From Chloroflexota bacterium (lineage in GTDB: Bacteria > Chloroflexota > UBA6077), in contig JAJZRD010000023.1 of NCBI GenBank assembly GCA_021845945.1, forward strand, positions 1-29,457: a stretch of DNA of 29,457 nucleotides. Direction: 5' to 3'. The position numbers and the translations under genes are program-made. The stretch's first letter is position 1. Each line of letters begins with the position of its first letter. Of this stretch, positions 8,390 through 16,011 are shown in pieces. The notes beneath the pieces were generated by a model. It was not told the origin of the DNA. It saw only the letters and a list, made by a program, of their open reading frames with translations, and ran no database searches.

Positions 8390-8704
8390 CTACCTGCTGA
8401 CGGATTCTAGCCAGGCGTGGGCGATCGCCTTCGCCTCCGACGGCTTCAGTCGGACCGGCTTCCCTTCCATCTCCTTCCATGCGATGGCCTCAGAGACGCA
8501 GAAGCGCACACACACCGGATTGCCAAAGCAGTAGTCGCAGGAGTCCAGCAGGGTGGGAACGGGGATCTCGGGCACGTCCACCAGGGTGACCTTGATCCTG
8601 GCATCCCTGGGGTTGAACTCCCCCGTCTTCACCGCGGAGCAGGCAAGCTCGCACAGCTTGCAGCCCGTGCACAGTTCCGGCCGAATCTCAATGTGTTTCT
8701 CCAC
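8390..8704 (-). CDS. 4Fe-4S ferredoxin-type protein of AOR operon
   Basis: A 104-aa iron-sulfur protein with two cysteine groups: CTGCKLCELAC near residue 12 and CDYCFGNPVCVRFC near 57, enough to hold two 4Fe-4S clusters in a HycB/DMSO-reductase-B-like arrangement. It probably takes electrons from the AOR subunit encoded two genes later. GTG at 8704 is chosen because GAGGAAG lies seven bases upstream. An alternative TTG at 8728 overlaps the stop of the small upstream ORF in a TTGA and would add eight residues; it lacks its own ribosome site but could be used by coupling. The C-terminal helix (PSEAKAIAHAWLESVSR) is outside the cluster region. Confidence 0.9.
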   Translation of the reverse strand: MEKHIEIRPELCTGCKLCELACSAVKTGEFNPRDARIKVTLVDVPEIPVPTLLDSCDYCFGNPVCVRFCVSEAIAWKEMEGKPVRLKPSEAKAIAHAWLESVSR

Positions 8705-8724
8705 TGTCTCACTTCCTCGCTTTG

Positions 8725-8859
8725 TCAAACAGAGATTGAGGTGCGTCCTGGGACGCAGGGCGAGATCCCCAGGTCGCGCAGGGGGAGAAGGTGAGCCGAG
8801 ATGCCGAGGGGTAGCGAGACCAGGACGAAGGCCCGCGGCTTCAGGGGCAAGCCCTCCAT
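8725..8859 (-). CDS. Small ORF heading the AOR operon, 44 aa
   Basis: A short frame starting MEGLPLKPRAFVLVSLPLG and ending GRTSISV. An excellent AGGAGGT (8872-8866) sits six bases before the ATG, the best ribosome site in this operon. The stop TGA overlaps a possible TTG start of the ferredoxin gene and lies 20 nt before the preferred GTG. The middle is hydrophobic with no charged residues from about 11 to 20. It could be a real small subunit or a leader peptide that couples translation to the downstream genes. No family is recognised. Half of the ribosome site lies inside a small hairpin (see the regulatory entry). Confidence 0.6.
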   Translation of the reverse strand: MEGLPLKPRAFVLVSLPLGISAHLLPLRDLGISPCVPGRTSISV

Positions 8860-8862
8860 GGT

Positions 8863-8900
8863 GATACCTCCTGGTATCGGTGCCCTGCCTCGTCGCAGGG
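8863..8900 (-). promoter_or_regulatory. Two hairpins in AOR leader, one covering the SD
   Basis: On the minus strand a CCCTGC/GCAGGG stem (8900-8883, 6-nt loop) is followed by GATACC-AGGA-GGTATC (8878-8863), whose loop and 3' arm contain the AGGAGGT ribosome site of the small ORF. Such an arrangement can gate translation. The rest of the gap to the divergent gene (8901-8994) shows no clear minus-strand promoter. Confidence 0.45.
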
Positions 8901-8994
8901 GCGTCACTGGTACCGGCTCGACTGCCGCTCGAGGTCCGACGCGACGCTGCCCGGGCCCCGCGATCAGCGCCCTGATGGTACTACTCGGCGCTCG

Positions 8995-9023
8995 AAGACA
9001 CAATGGCCTTCGCCGCGTATACT
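8995..9023 (+). promoter_or_regulatory. Promoter of the hydroxyacyl-CoA dehydrogenase gene
   Basis: AAGACA (8995-9000), a 17-nt spacer and TATACT (9018-9023). The -10 has five of six consensus bases and the expected start of transcription is ~45 nt before the GTG at 9077. Confidence 0.55.
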
Positions 9024-9076
9024 GTCCCACGCACGAGGGCACCGGGTTGTCCCCATTCCATTCTCGGAGGTGGCGG

Positions 9077-10036
9077 GTGGATACCAGTTCGATTCGGCGA
9101 GTGGTGGTGATCGGAACCGGGCTTATGGGCCCGGGCATAGCCCAGTCCTTCGCGGCCGCGGGTCGGGAGGTGGCGCTGGTGGGGCGAAGCCCCGAGAGTG
9201 TTGCCCGGGGCCTCGCCTCGGTGAGATCGAACCTCGAGGCCATGCAGGCGGAAGGACTGATGGCCGCCGAGGAAGCGGCCCGCACCCTGGCCCGGATCGA
9301 GGGCAGTACCGACCTGGAGGGAAAGGCTGTCGAGGCCGACCTGGTGACGGAGTCCATCGTCGAGGATCTGCCCACCAAGCGGGAGCTGTTCGCCCGGCTG
9401 GATCGGGTGTGCGCGCCCCACACCCTCCTCACCACCAACACCTCGGGTCTGCCCATCACTCAGATCTCCGCCGGCATGGACCACCCGGGGAGGGCTGCCA
9501 CCACCCACTACTGGAACCCGCCCCACCTGATGCCCCTCGTGGAGATCGTCCAGGGGGATCGAACCTCCCAGGAGACGGTGGAAACCCTCCGATCGCTTCT
9601 GGCCGAGATTGGCAAGCGGCCGGTGGTGGTGCGGAAGGACGTCCCCGGCCAGTTGGGCAACCGGATCCTCCACGCCATGAAGCGAGAGGCGATGTACATC
9701 GTCCAGGAAGGGATCGCCACCGCCGAGGAGGTGGACACCGCCATCAAGATGGGGCTGGGGCTGCGGCTCCCCGTGTACGGTCCCCTGGAGCACTCCGACC
9801 TCAACGGTCTGGAGATGTCGCTGGCCATCGAGTCCTACCTCTTCCAGTCCCTGTGCAACAGTACAGAGCCGCTGCCTATCCTGAAGGATAAGGTGGAGAA
9901 GGGCGAGTCGGGCTTCAAGGCCGGCCAGGGCTTCTACGACTGGAGCCAGCGGGATGCCGCCCAGGTGAGGCGAATCAGGGACGAGTTCCTGATGGCCCGG
10001 GTGAAGGAGCTGTACCCACCCCACAAGCCCGACTGA
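9077..10036 (+). CDS. 3-hydroxyacyl-CoA dehydrogenase family protein
   Basis: A 319-aa NAD-dependent enzyme of the 3-hydroxybutyryl-CoA dehydrogenase type. The Rossmann motif GTGLMGPG is at 13-20 (GxGxxG 13-18), an ESIVEDL segment near 92, NTSGLPIT at 121, and the HxxNP-type active-site block HYWNPPH begins at His144, the expected catalytic base; the C-terminal helical domain follows from ~185. The usual SHFFNP is here THYWNP, and a second His at 150 may alter substrate choice, so a beta-hydroxy acid other than hydroxybutyryl-CoA is possible. GTG at 9077 is set by CGGAGG six bases upstream; the open frame to 8801 is not coding. It is a single gene, divergent from the AOR operon, and ends in a strong hairpin. 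Confidence 0.92.
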   Translation: MDTSSIRRVVVIGTGLMGPGIAQSFAAAGREVALVGRSPESVARGLASVRSNLEAMQAEGLMAAEEAARTLARIEGSTDLEGKAVEADLVTESIVEDLPTKRELFARLDRVCAPHTLLTTNTSGLPITQISAGMDHPGRAATTHYWNPPHLMPLVEIVQGDRTSQETVETLRSLLAEIGKRPVVVRKDVPGQLGNRILHAMKREAMYIVQEGIATAEEVDTAIKMGLGLRLPVYGPLEHSDLNGLEMSLAIESYLFQSLCNSTEPLPILKDKVEKGESGFKAGQGFYDWSQRDAAQVRRIRDEFLMARVKELYPPHKPD

Positions 10037-10107
10037 GCCCACTCGCCAACCTGCAGCGGCCGAAGGGCCAGGAGGGCAGGTAGGCGAAGTGAAATCGGCA
10101 CGAGAAA

Positions 10108-10137
10108 GCGGCCCGCATCCCCCGGGATGCGGGCCGC
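10108..10137. terminator. Strong bidirectional terminator hairpin
   Basis: Near-perfect 30-nt palindrome with arms GCGGCCCGCATCCC and its complement around a two-base centre. On the minus strand it is followed by TTTCTCG, a short U-run, fitting termination of the secreted-protein gene that ends at 10190; it can also stop readthrough from 10036. Confidence 0.75.
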
Positions 10138-10189
10138 CGATGGTCTGAGAAGGGACGCACGGGGCAGATCGGACCCTTCGAGGGACCCC

Positions 10190-11575
10190 CTACGGGTTCT
10201 TGGGGCCCGGCGGGATCTGGAAATCGCTGAACCAGCCGGTGTTGTTGTTCAGGGCCGACCGGACGAAGTCCCGGAACTGGCCGTTGGGACCGGAGGTCGT
10301 GTCCACCGCCGCCATGACGTCCTGCTGTCGCGTCAGCGCCTCGGCCTCCGCATCGGTCGTGTGAACGGGAGCGCCTCGGAGGGCCTGGGAGATGTGCACC
10401 GCGTTGTGGACGATGACGCCGGCCATCCACTCGGCCTGGAGGTCCGGGAAGCTATCCCAGTCCGTGGGGTAGGCCGTGGCCTCGTTGAACCCGATGCTGT
10501 GGGTCGCGACGTCGACGGCGGGGGTGCTGCTATCCAGCAGCTCGATCTTGTAGACGTTCTGCTTGACTATGCCGTAGTTGTAGGGCGACTTGTCGGAAAG
10601 TAGCTTCAGGGCGTCGCCCACCAGATTGATGAAGCGCGGGGCCCCAACCACCTCGATGTTGGCCGGGGGCTGAGATGCAGCGACGGCCGTCGGGGTGGGA
10701 GCAGCCGGAACGGGTGTGGGGGTGGCTGGAGCCGGAGTCGGCACCACCACGCCGTCCTTCTCGAAGGCAGCGAAGAGGTTGGTCGCCGGAAGATCCGCCG
10801 ATCGGGCCACGCCGTTCGCCACGCCGTTGTCGTACTGGCGGTACAGCTTGCTACCCTGGGCTTCCTGTGCCAGATCGGACGGCAGGTTCTGCCCTGTGAT
10901 CACCGACTTCAGGTAGTCGCCCAGTAGGATCCCCTGGGTGAGGCCTGAGCCCTTGTCGAAGTGCATGATCCCCCGCTGGAAGCGGAGGTAGACGAAGTTG
11001 CCGTTGTTGGGATCGTAGGTGGGCTTGCTGGTGGGAAGTCCCCAGATCTCCAGGTTGATGAGAGGCATCAGACCCGGGTCCGCTCCACCATTGGGGAAGG
11101 CCTCCCGGTAGCTGACGGTGTTCACCATGGTGGAGTAGAAGTTGGTCTGCATCCCCTCCCAGCTGTCGGGGGCGTTCTGCCGGGCGAAATCCAGCGCCTT
11201 AGCGGCGAAGTCCGGATCTGAAGCCGAGGGGGCAGTCCCCAGCAGCTGAGGGTTGGCGGCTGGGAAGACGGATCCGTTGATGTGGGTGTAGGGCAGCAGG
11301 TCGTCGCTCAGCAGGTTAATGAGGCCGACTCCCCCGTTGGCCTGAAGCTGCAGCACGGCCCGCTGGAAGAACTGCACCCTGGTGCCCATGAAATCGAGCT
11401 CCCGGGAGATCGGGTAGCCGAACACCCTGACCCCACCCCGATGGTCGAAGTAATCCTGGATCTTGTCGTTGGTGATGGAGTAGCCGGTTTCCGGGAAGGG
11501 TGTCGCGGCGGCCGGAGTGACCAGCAGGGCAACGGACGCGACCAGGGCAAGGAACACGAGGCTGAAGGTGCGCAA
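10190..11575 (-). CDS. Secreted two-domain protein, HxxxH metallopeptidase-like
   Basis: A 461-aa exported protein. TTG at 11575 is chosen because AAAGGAG lies eight bases upstream, and it gives a clean signal peptide (MRTFSLVFLALVASVALLV, cut near AAA-TP at about 24). An N-terminal domain (about 30-250) contains VFGYPISREL and VQFFQRAVLQLQ, a pattern I associate with Chloroflexota secreted proteins. A Pro/Thr-rich linker (about 270-305) leads to a C-terminal domain with AGVIVHNAVHISQ: His390, Asn391 and His394 match the HExxH zinc site except that Glu is Asn, and EAEALTRQ (Glu412) sits where a third ligand would be. It may bind zinc without cleaving peptides, or bind something else. Alone in its transcript. 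Confidence 0.83.
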   Translation of the reverse strand: MRTFSLVFLALVASVALLVTPAAATPFPETGYSITNDKIQDYFDHRGGVRVFGYPISRELDFMGTRVQFFQRAVLQLQANGGVGLINLLSDDLLPYTHINGSVFPAANPQLLGTAPSASDPDFAAKALDFARQNAPDSWEGMQTNFYSTMVNTVSYREAFPNGGADPGLMPLINLEIWGLPTSKPTYDPNNGNFVYLRFQRGIMHFDKGSGLTQGILLGDYLKSVITGQNLPSDLAQEAQGSKLYRQYDNGVANGVARSADLPATNLFAAFEKDGVVVPTPAPATPTPVPAAPTPTAVAASQPPANIEVVGAPRFINLVGDALKLLSDKSPYNYGIVKQNVYKIELLDSSTPAVDVATHSIGFNEATAYPTDWDSFPDLQAEWMAGVIVHNAVHISQALRGAPVHTTDAEAEALTRQQDVMAAVDTTSGPNGQFRDFVRSALNNNTGWFSDFQIPPGPKNP

Positions 11576-11684
11576 GGTGATGTCTCCTTTCACTGAACTG
11601 TGCGCGCCAGAACTGGATCGACGGAAATGGCTGAAGGGACGCGGGGGGGCCGGCACGGGCCAGTCTCTACTTTTCGTGGTGCGG

Positions 11685-11690
11685 ATTGTA
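11685..11690 (-). promoter_or_regulatory. Candidate -10 for the secreted-protein gene
   Basis: TACAAT read on the minus strand, ~110 nt ahead of the TTG start; no good -35 at the right distance. The gap 11576-11992 between the divergent genes holds no other gene that I can see. Confidence 0.25.
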
Positions 11691-11909
11691 TCACGGACCC
11701 CGACCTCCGGCTACAACAGGCCCAGTGCCCATTCGCGCAGCATCGAGCGGGCTTGTGCACGCACGCTTCCCGGAAGGACCGAGCGACCGTGGGGCAGACT
11801 GTGCAGAGCGATAGGAACGGCCACGGCCCGGCCTGGCCCTCCTTCAGGCCAATTGCACAAGAGTTTGTATTTTCCCACCCTTCTTTCACCAAGTGGAATA
11901 GCCCAATAG

Positions 11910-11918
11910 TGCTATACT
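11910..11918 (+). promoter_or_regulatory. Extended -10 promoter of the DUF5658 gene
   Basis: TGCTATACT carries the extended TGn element directly before a TATACT -10, which can work without a strong -35. Transcription would begin ~65 nt before the ATG at 11993. Confidence 0.45.
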
Positions 11919-11992
11919 GGGTCCATCAGTAATTGAAGATGAGTTGCAGCCCGATGCCCCCCAAGGGGCTGCGCCGCGAAGGAGGCCTTCCG

Positions 11993-12301
11993 ATGAGGCT
12001 GAACCCCGGCATTCGCGCCGCTATCACCCTGTTTGCCGCCCTCAATCTCCTCGACATCGCCTCCACCTATCTGGCTTTGCAGTCCGGCCTGGCCGAGGCC
12101 AACCGCATCCCATCGATGCTGCTAGCCACTGGTGGCCAGCCCGCGATGTACCTCTTCAAGGCGCTGATCTCGCTGCTGGTCATAGCCATCGTGATAAGGC
12201 TGAGCCCCTACTTCCGGCGGCTGGGGTACGGTCTTCAGGCCGCCAACGGGATCCTGGCCCTCACCGTGCTGCTGAACCTGGTGCAGATGCTCGTCGCGTG
12301 A
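11993..12301 (+). CDS. Small membrane protein, DUF5658-like
   Basis: A 102-aa integral membrane protein with about three hydrophobic helices (about 9-29, 50-72, 80-101). The NLLDIASTYLALQSGLAEAN block followed by a hydrophobic helix with a Lys (LFKALISLL) fits the DUF5658 family, whose role is unknown. ATG at 11993 has AGGAGG seven bases upstream; a longer frame from 11933 would add 20 polar residues without a ribosome site and was not chosen. No partner gene is evident; the next gene starts 253 nt later. Confidence 0.8.
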   Translation: MRLNPGIRAAITLFAALNLLDIASTYLALQSGLAEANRIPSMLLATGGQPAMYLFKALISLLVIAIVIRLSPYFRRLGYGLQAANGILALTVLLNLVQMLVA

Positions 12302-12554
12302 TCCATCCGGGCAGATCCTCGCGCCCTTTGCGGGTTGAATTCCTGGCCGGCCCTGTAGCCTTTCCCCGCTGCGCCCCCTGACCCTACGGCTGGCCGATTC
12401 GCGGCCCACCGTCCGCCCCTGCCCTGCGCGTGGTGGGATCCCATCACTCGAACCTTATGCTAGCAGCTCCAACTGGTAATTGGATCTTTTTGGTCCACTA
12501 TGCCATGATGGGACTGCAGCCAGGACCGGCTGACAGAGTTCACGGAGAACTGTC

Positions 12555-12875
12555 ATGGACGAATTCAGATACCTCAACCCCAGGGCCGACCAGGCCAAGG
12601 TGGTTTCTCGAGTCGACTTGTGGGCCTCCTCGGCCGTGTTGGCTTTCTTTGCCGTGGCTCTCGGATCCACCCTTCTCACCACGGCTTCGGCGGGCGAGTT
12701 CCTCCTTCGGGGGCTTCTTACCCTGGTCTTCGTCGCGGGGGCCGCGCTCTTCTTCCGAGGTGCCCTTCTGTGGGGCAAACCCCGCCCGACGGCGAAGCTC
12801 GAGCCGCAGGAACCGCGAGAACTCCGAGGGAGCTTCGACAAGGCCCGCACTCCCCGAGATAAGAGGGCCGCTTAG
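12555..12875 (+). CDS. Small membrane protein, unknown, 106 aa
   Basis: Function not recognised. Two hydrophobic helices (about 25-46 and 50-70) form a hairpin, followed by a charged, Pro- and Arg-rich cytoplasmic-type tail that ends in DKRAA. The ATG at 12555 is preceded by GGAGAA. No export signal or catalytic motif is seen. The gap in front (12302-12554) shows no convincing promoter, and the gene may be read through from the DUF5658 gene. A terminator-like hairpin follows at 12919. Confidence 0.7.
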   Translation: MDEFRYLNPRADQAKVVSRVDLWASSAVLAFFAVALGSTLLTTASAGEFLLRGLLTLVFVAGAALFFRGALLWGKPRPTAKLEPQEPRELRGSFDKARTPRDKRAA

Positions 12876-12880
12876 AGCCC

Positions 12881-12894
12881 GCAGGGCGCCCTGC
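12881..12894. repeat. 14-nt perfect palindrome
   Basis: GCAGGGCGCCCTGC directly after the stop at 12875; may add to termination with the hairpin 25 nt further on. Confidence 0.4.
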
Positions 12895-12918
12895 TGATGG
12901 GGCGGTAGTAGCGGATCC

Positions 12919-12946
12919 CAGGGGCGGGCACGGCGTCCCGCCCCTG
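12919..12946 (+). terminator. 10-bp GC hairpin after small membrane gene
   Basis: CAGGGGCGGG, an 8-nt loop (12929-12936) and CCCGCCCCTG. No U-run follows. Shares its arm core with the palindromes at 6171 and 16768. The rest of 12947-13172 is GC-rich and shows no gene. Confidence 0.5.
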
Positions 12947-13172
12947 CAGGTTAGTGTATGCGATGGCTACGCGGCCTTCCGGCCCCTGCGGGGGCGGGCA
13001 CCACCCCCCTCGGAGGCTGCGTTGCGGCCTTTTCGGCTCTCTCCGGCTCGGTTTCCGGAGCCTCCTCGGCCCCATGCTTGCCCACCTTCAGCCCGGGTCC
13101 CAGCAGCACCACGCCGATGGCACGCCTATTGCGGCAGGCATGTTGAACAAGCCTTCAGCAAAGGATCGAACG

Positions 13173-14276
13173 ATGGCCGGGTTTGGCAGCAGCGTACCCA
13201 TAGAGAAGGTGGAGGTTTCCGCCTACAGGATACCCACCGACTTCCCCGAATCCGACGGCAGCTACGAATGGGACGAGACCACCCTCGTCGTCGCTGAGGC
13301 GACGGCCGGGGGCATCCGCGGCCTCGGCTACTCCTACGCCGACGCGGCCACCGCCCAACTGATCAAAGACCACCTGGCGGATAGGGTCAAGGATCTCGAC
13401 GCCATGGCGATCCAGGGGGCCTGGACCGCCATGGTCCACTCCATCCGAAACCTGGGCCGGCCTGGCATCGCTTCCATGGCGATCTCCGCAGTCGACGTGG
13501 CGCTCTGGGACCTGAAGGCGCGGCTGCTGGAGCTGCCCCTGGCGAAGCTGCTGGGGATGGTACGCGACGCGGTGCCCATCTACGGAAGCGGAGGCTTCAC
13601 CTCCTACTCCGACCAACAGCTGGCACAGCAGTTGGGCGGGTGGGTCGCGCAGGGGATCCCCCGAGTGAAGATGAAGATCGGCCGCGACGCGACCGCGGAC
13701 AGGCGTCGGGTCCACGTCGCCCGGAACGCCGTCGGTCCCGATGCCCAGCTGTTCGTCGACGCCGACGGCGGCTACAGCCGGAAACAAGCCCTGGACCAGG
13801 CCGAGTACTTCGCCCAGCTGGGGGTGACCTGGTTCGAGGAGCCGGTCTCCTCCGACGACCTGGAGGGACTGCACCTGATGAGAGACCGCGCCCCGGCCGG
13901 CATGGACGTCGCCGCCGGCGAGTATGGCTGCGACCAGTTCTACTTCCGGCGGATGCTGGAGGCGCAGGCGGTGGACGTGCTGCAGGCGGACGCCACACGC
14001 TGCGCCGGCATCACCGGCTGGCTTCGGGCCGGTGCCCTGTGCGAGGCCCATTCCCTGCCCTTCTCGGCCCATGCCGCCCCCTCGATCCACCTCCACCCCT
14101 GCTGCGCGGTGAGCGCCCCGTGCAACCTGGAGTACTTCCACGATCACGTCCGGATCGAGAAGATGCTCTTCGACGGGGCGGTCTCGCCGGTCAACGGCGC
14201 CCTGCACCCGGACCTCTCACGGCCGGGCCTCGGGCTCGAGCTGAAGCGGTCCGAGGCTGCACGGTTCGCGATTTAG
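13173..14276 (+). CDS. Mandelate racemase/muconate lactonizing enzyme family
   Basis: A 367-aa enolase-superfamily protein of the mandelate-racemase subgroup, which abstracts a proton next to a carboxylate and stabilises the enolate on Mg2+. Visible residues: Lys166-Met-Lys168 (KxK base), metal ligands Asp196, Glu222 and Glu250, the Asp273/His300 dyad (QADATRCAGIT, SAHAAP), and Glu320. The N-terminal capping domain begins VEVSAYRIPTDFPESDG. This set suits an acid-sugar dehydratase, racemase or cycloisomerase; the substrate cannot be told. ATG at 13173 has AAAGGA at good distance; an ATG at 13140 would add 11 residues, and frames further upstream are not protein-like. It stands alone, followed by decayed genes. 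Confidence 0.92.
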   Translation: MAGFGSSVPIEKVEVSAYRIPTDFPESDGSYEWDETTLVVAEATAGGIRGLGYSYADAATAQLIKDHLADRVKDLDAMAIQGAWTAMVHSIRNLGRPGIASMAISAVDVALWDLKARLLELPLAKLLGMVRDAVPIYGSGGFTSYSDQQLAQQLGGWVAQGIPRVKMKIGRDATADRRRVHVARNAVGPDAQLFVDADGGYSRKQALDQAEYFAQLGVTWFEEPVSSDDLEGLHLMRDRAPAGMDVAAGEYGCDQFYFRRMLEAQAVDVLQADATRCAGITGWLRAGALCEAHSLPFSAHAAPSIHLHPCCAVSAPCNLEYFHDHVRIEKMLFDGAVSPVNGALHPDLSRPGLGLELKRSEAARFAI

Positions 14277-14321
14277 CCGCCTGACCCCTACTTCACAATC
14301 CTCCGGCCGATAGGGTAAGTT

Positions 14322-14423
14322 GTGGCGACCCGAGCCCTCTTCGAGAAGCTGGCGGGCGAGGAGTCCAACCACAAGCTGTTCTTCGAGAGGATTTGGGACG
14401 ACGAGGTGCTGATCGAGAATTAG
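14322..14423 (+). pseudogene. Remnant of a ferritin-like/rubrerythrin gene
   Basis: A 33-codon piece, bounded upstream by an in-frame TAA two codons before, reads LFEKLAGEESNHKLFFERIW and then ends DDEVLIEN. The LFxKLAxEExxHKxxxE pattern resembles the last helix of ferritin-like domains with the ExxH iron ligands. The front of the gene is absent. It could also be a real micro-protein, since GTG starts just after the stop, but the text reads as a C-terminal fragment. Confidence 0.5.
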
Positions 14424-14434
14424 AGGATAGACCG

Positions 14435-14766
14435 ATGTCGATCGAGGAAGTCGTCAACGCGTTCAAGCGGGTCCCCAGCGGACACGTGACGGACGCCATG
14501 GTCCGCCTCGGGCTATCCGGTTGGTCGGAGGGAGTAACGCCTCTTTCGCCCGAGGCTCGGCGCTTCGCCGGTCGCGCCGTGACCTTGCGGTACGGCCCCA
14601 CCTGGAGCTGACCGCCATCAATGAGCCGGTGGAGTTCGCCGGAGCCATGATCCGGCCGGGTGACGTCGTGGTGGGCGATGGTGATGGCATCGTCGTCGTT
14701 CCCGCGGAGCAAGCAGAGGAGGTGCTGCTCGATTCTACTGTGGCACAGAGTATGCGCCGCTCCGCC
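14435..14766 (+). pseudogene. rraA-family pseudogene with internal deletion
   Basis: RraA-family proteins (RNase E regulator-like or 4-hydroxy-4-methyl-2-oxoglutarate aldolase-like) are ~210-230 aa. Here the start is intact: GAGGA then ATG at 14435, VPSGHVTDAMVRLGLSGWSE and RRFAGRAVTLRYGP, but the frame stops at 14611. In another frame the C-terminal part resumes at about 14605 as INEPVEFAGAMIRPGDVVVG and DGIVVVPAEQAEEVL. The ~90-residue middle with the active-site region is missing, so one deletion of about 270 bp plus a frame change explains it. Tail sequence after ~14766 is unrecognisable up to the transporter start. Confidence 0.82.
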
Positions 14767-14964
14767 ACTCAAGCGGGCTGCTGGCGAGAGCATGGCTCCT
14801 TCGAGGGCCAGAACGCGCGCCGGCAGGACGAGGTTGGGGCTGCTCGGAGACTCCGTTTGCCCAGCGGGCGGCCGGGACTCTCCAGCCGATGGTCAACGGT
14901 ATTCAGGTGGATCAAGGGGCTCAGCGGGAAGCGGCCCCAAGACCTGCTAGAGGAGATTGCACAG

Positions 14965-15699
14965 ATGGCACAGCAACGGCACGAAGAACCAGAAGAGCGC
15001 CCTCGGATGCCTCGTGAGTCGGGGCGGCAGGAGCCGGTTCAGCCGATAGAGGACCGCTGGACCCCCGCGGGACCGATTCCGGCAAGGGCTCCGGCGGATA
15101 CGGTAGAGGAGTTGGAGATCCAGGCGCAGGCCACGGTGGCGGACCCCGTGCCCCTCGGGCTGGCAAGCTTCGCGGGCGCCACCTTCACGGCAAGCGCCGT
15201 CAACGCGGGCTGGTTTGGCAACCCGCTGATCGGCCTGGTCGCGGCAGCCCCGATACTGTTCTTCTTCGGTGGCATATCTCAGTTCATATCGGCCATGTGG
15301 GCCTTCCGGAAGGGTAACACCTTCGCAGCGACGGCGTTTGGCTCCTTTGGGGCCTTCAACACCCTGTTCGCCGTCGTCATCCTGCTGATCGCTGCGGGTA
15401 CCATCCCGTTGGGCACCGTGCCCGGGGCCTACACCGTGGCGACGACCCTCGCGATGTTCGCCCTGATCGCCGGCTACCTGGCCTTCGCGGCCACTGGAAT
15501 CAGTACGGTGCTGGTGGGGGTGTTGGGCTTCCTGTGCGCGACCTACGGCCTCCTGGCCGCGGGCTTCTTCATCGGCCCGCCCAACCTGGCCATCGTAGCA
15601 GGAGGCTACGCCGGCATCGTCTCGTCGCTGCTGGCCTTCTACGCCTCGGCGGCCATCGTCATCAACAGCGCCACCAGGCGCGAGGTGCTGCCATTCTAG
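14965..15699 (+). CDS. satP: SatP/YaaH (GPR1/FUN34) acetate transporter, copy 1
   Basis: A 244-aa membrane protein of the acetate uptake transporter family, carrying acetate or succinate with protons across the inner membrane. After a ~55-residue hydrophilic N-terminal tail rich in Arg/Glu/Pro, the family signature DPVPLGLASFAG (about 64-75) opens six hydrophobic helices; FFFGGISQFISAMWAFRKGNTF and FYASAAIVINSATRREVLPF are family blocks. The tail is longer than usual. ATG at 14965 has AGAGGAG nine bases upstream; the open frame continues upstream into the rraA remnant by chance. The next gene is its paralogue. Nearby PEP carboxykinase and AOR fit use of acetate, but regulation is not visible. 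Confidence 0.92.
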   Translation: MAQQRHEEPEERPRMPRESGRQEPVQPIEDRWTPAGPIPARAPADTVEELEIQAQATVADPVPLGLASFAGATFTASAVNAGWFGNPLIGLVAAAPILFFFGGISQFISAMWAFRKGNTFAATAFGSFGAFNTLFAVVILLIAAGTIPLGTVPGAYTVATTLAMFALIAGYLAFAATGISTVLVGVLGFLCATYGLLAAGFFIGPPNLAIVAGGYAGIVSSLLAFYASAAIVINSATRREVLPF

Positions 15700-15738
15700 C
15701 GAATCGCCATCGACAGCTCTCTCCAGAGGGGGGTGCCG

Positions 15739-15978
15739 CCGTGCCAAGAAGCAGCACATGGCACGGAGAATGCGACAACGCCGGTTCCTGACAATCTCTC
15801 GGAGGGATCCGTCAGGGGAGATCGTCGGGGCAAAAGCTGGCCCAAGGGGGCGGCTTCCGCGACCCGAGGTCCAGCAATAGGGCCGGGGCGCGGGTGCCCC
15901 GGCTGGGTTACCAGCTTGCAGTCGAAGGGCCGGGTGGACGAGCCGGACCGAGAGACTCAACCGGGCGTGGATGCCCGG
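15739..15978 (+). promoter_or_regulatory. Structured gap between the two SatP genes
   Basis: The 312-nt gap 15700-16011 has no gene. It contains three strong hairpins: CCGTGCCA/TGGCACGG (15739-15766, 12-nt loop), GCCGGGGC/GCCCCGGC (15882-15903, 6-nt loop) and CCGGGC/GCCCGG (15961-15978, 6-nt loop). The first may end transcript 1; the other two lie in what would be the leader of copy 2. No U-runs and no known riboswitch was recognised by eye. Confidence 0.4.
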
Positions 15979-16011
15979 ACCCACGGCTGCCGAAAAGGAG
16001 ATTTTGGGGAA

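Noticed and set aside
8901..8994. Moco/Tuco riboswitch ahead of the AOR operon
   Set aside because: Hairpins exist, but I could not match the conserved core by eye; left as a test rather than a call.
11576..11992. tRNA or other gene in the divergent gap
   Set aside because: No cloverleaf or TTCRANN-type T-loop could be assembled, and the short frames there look random.
12954..13172. N-terminal extension of the enolase-family protein
   Set aside because: Extra residues are low-complexity and unrelated to the family start; a ribosome site lies just before 13173.
15700..16011. Cobalamin or cyclic-dinucleotide riboswitch before satP copy 2
   Set aside because: No B12 box or GEMM-like core could be found, only unassigned hairpins.
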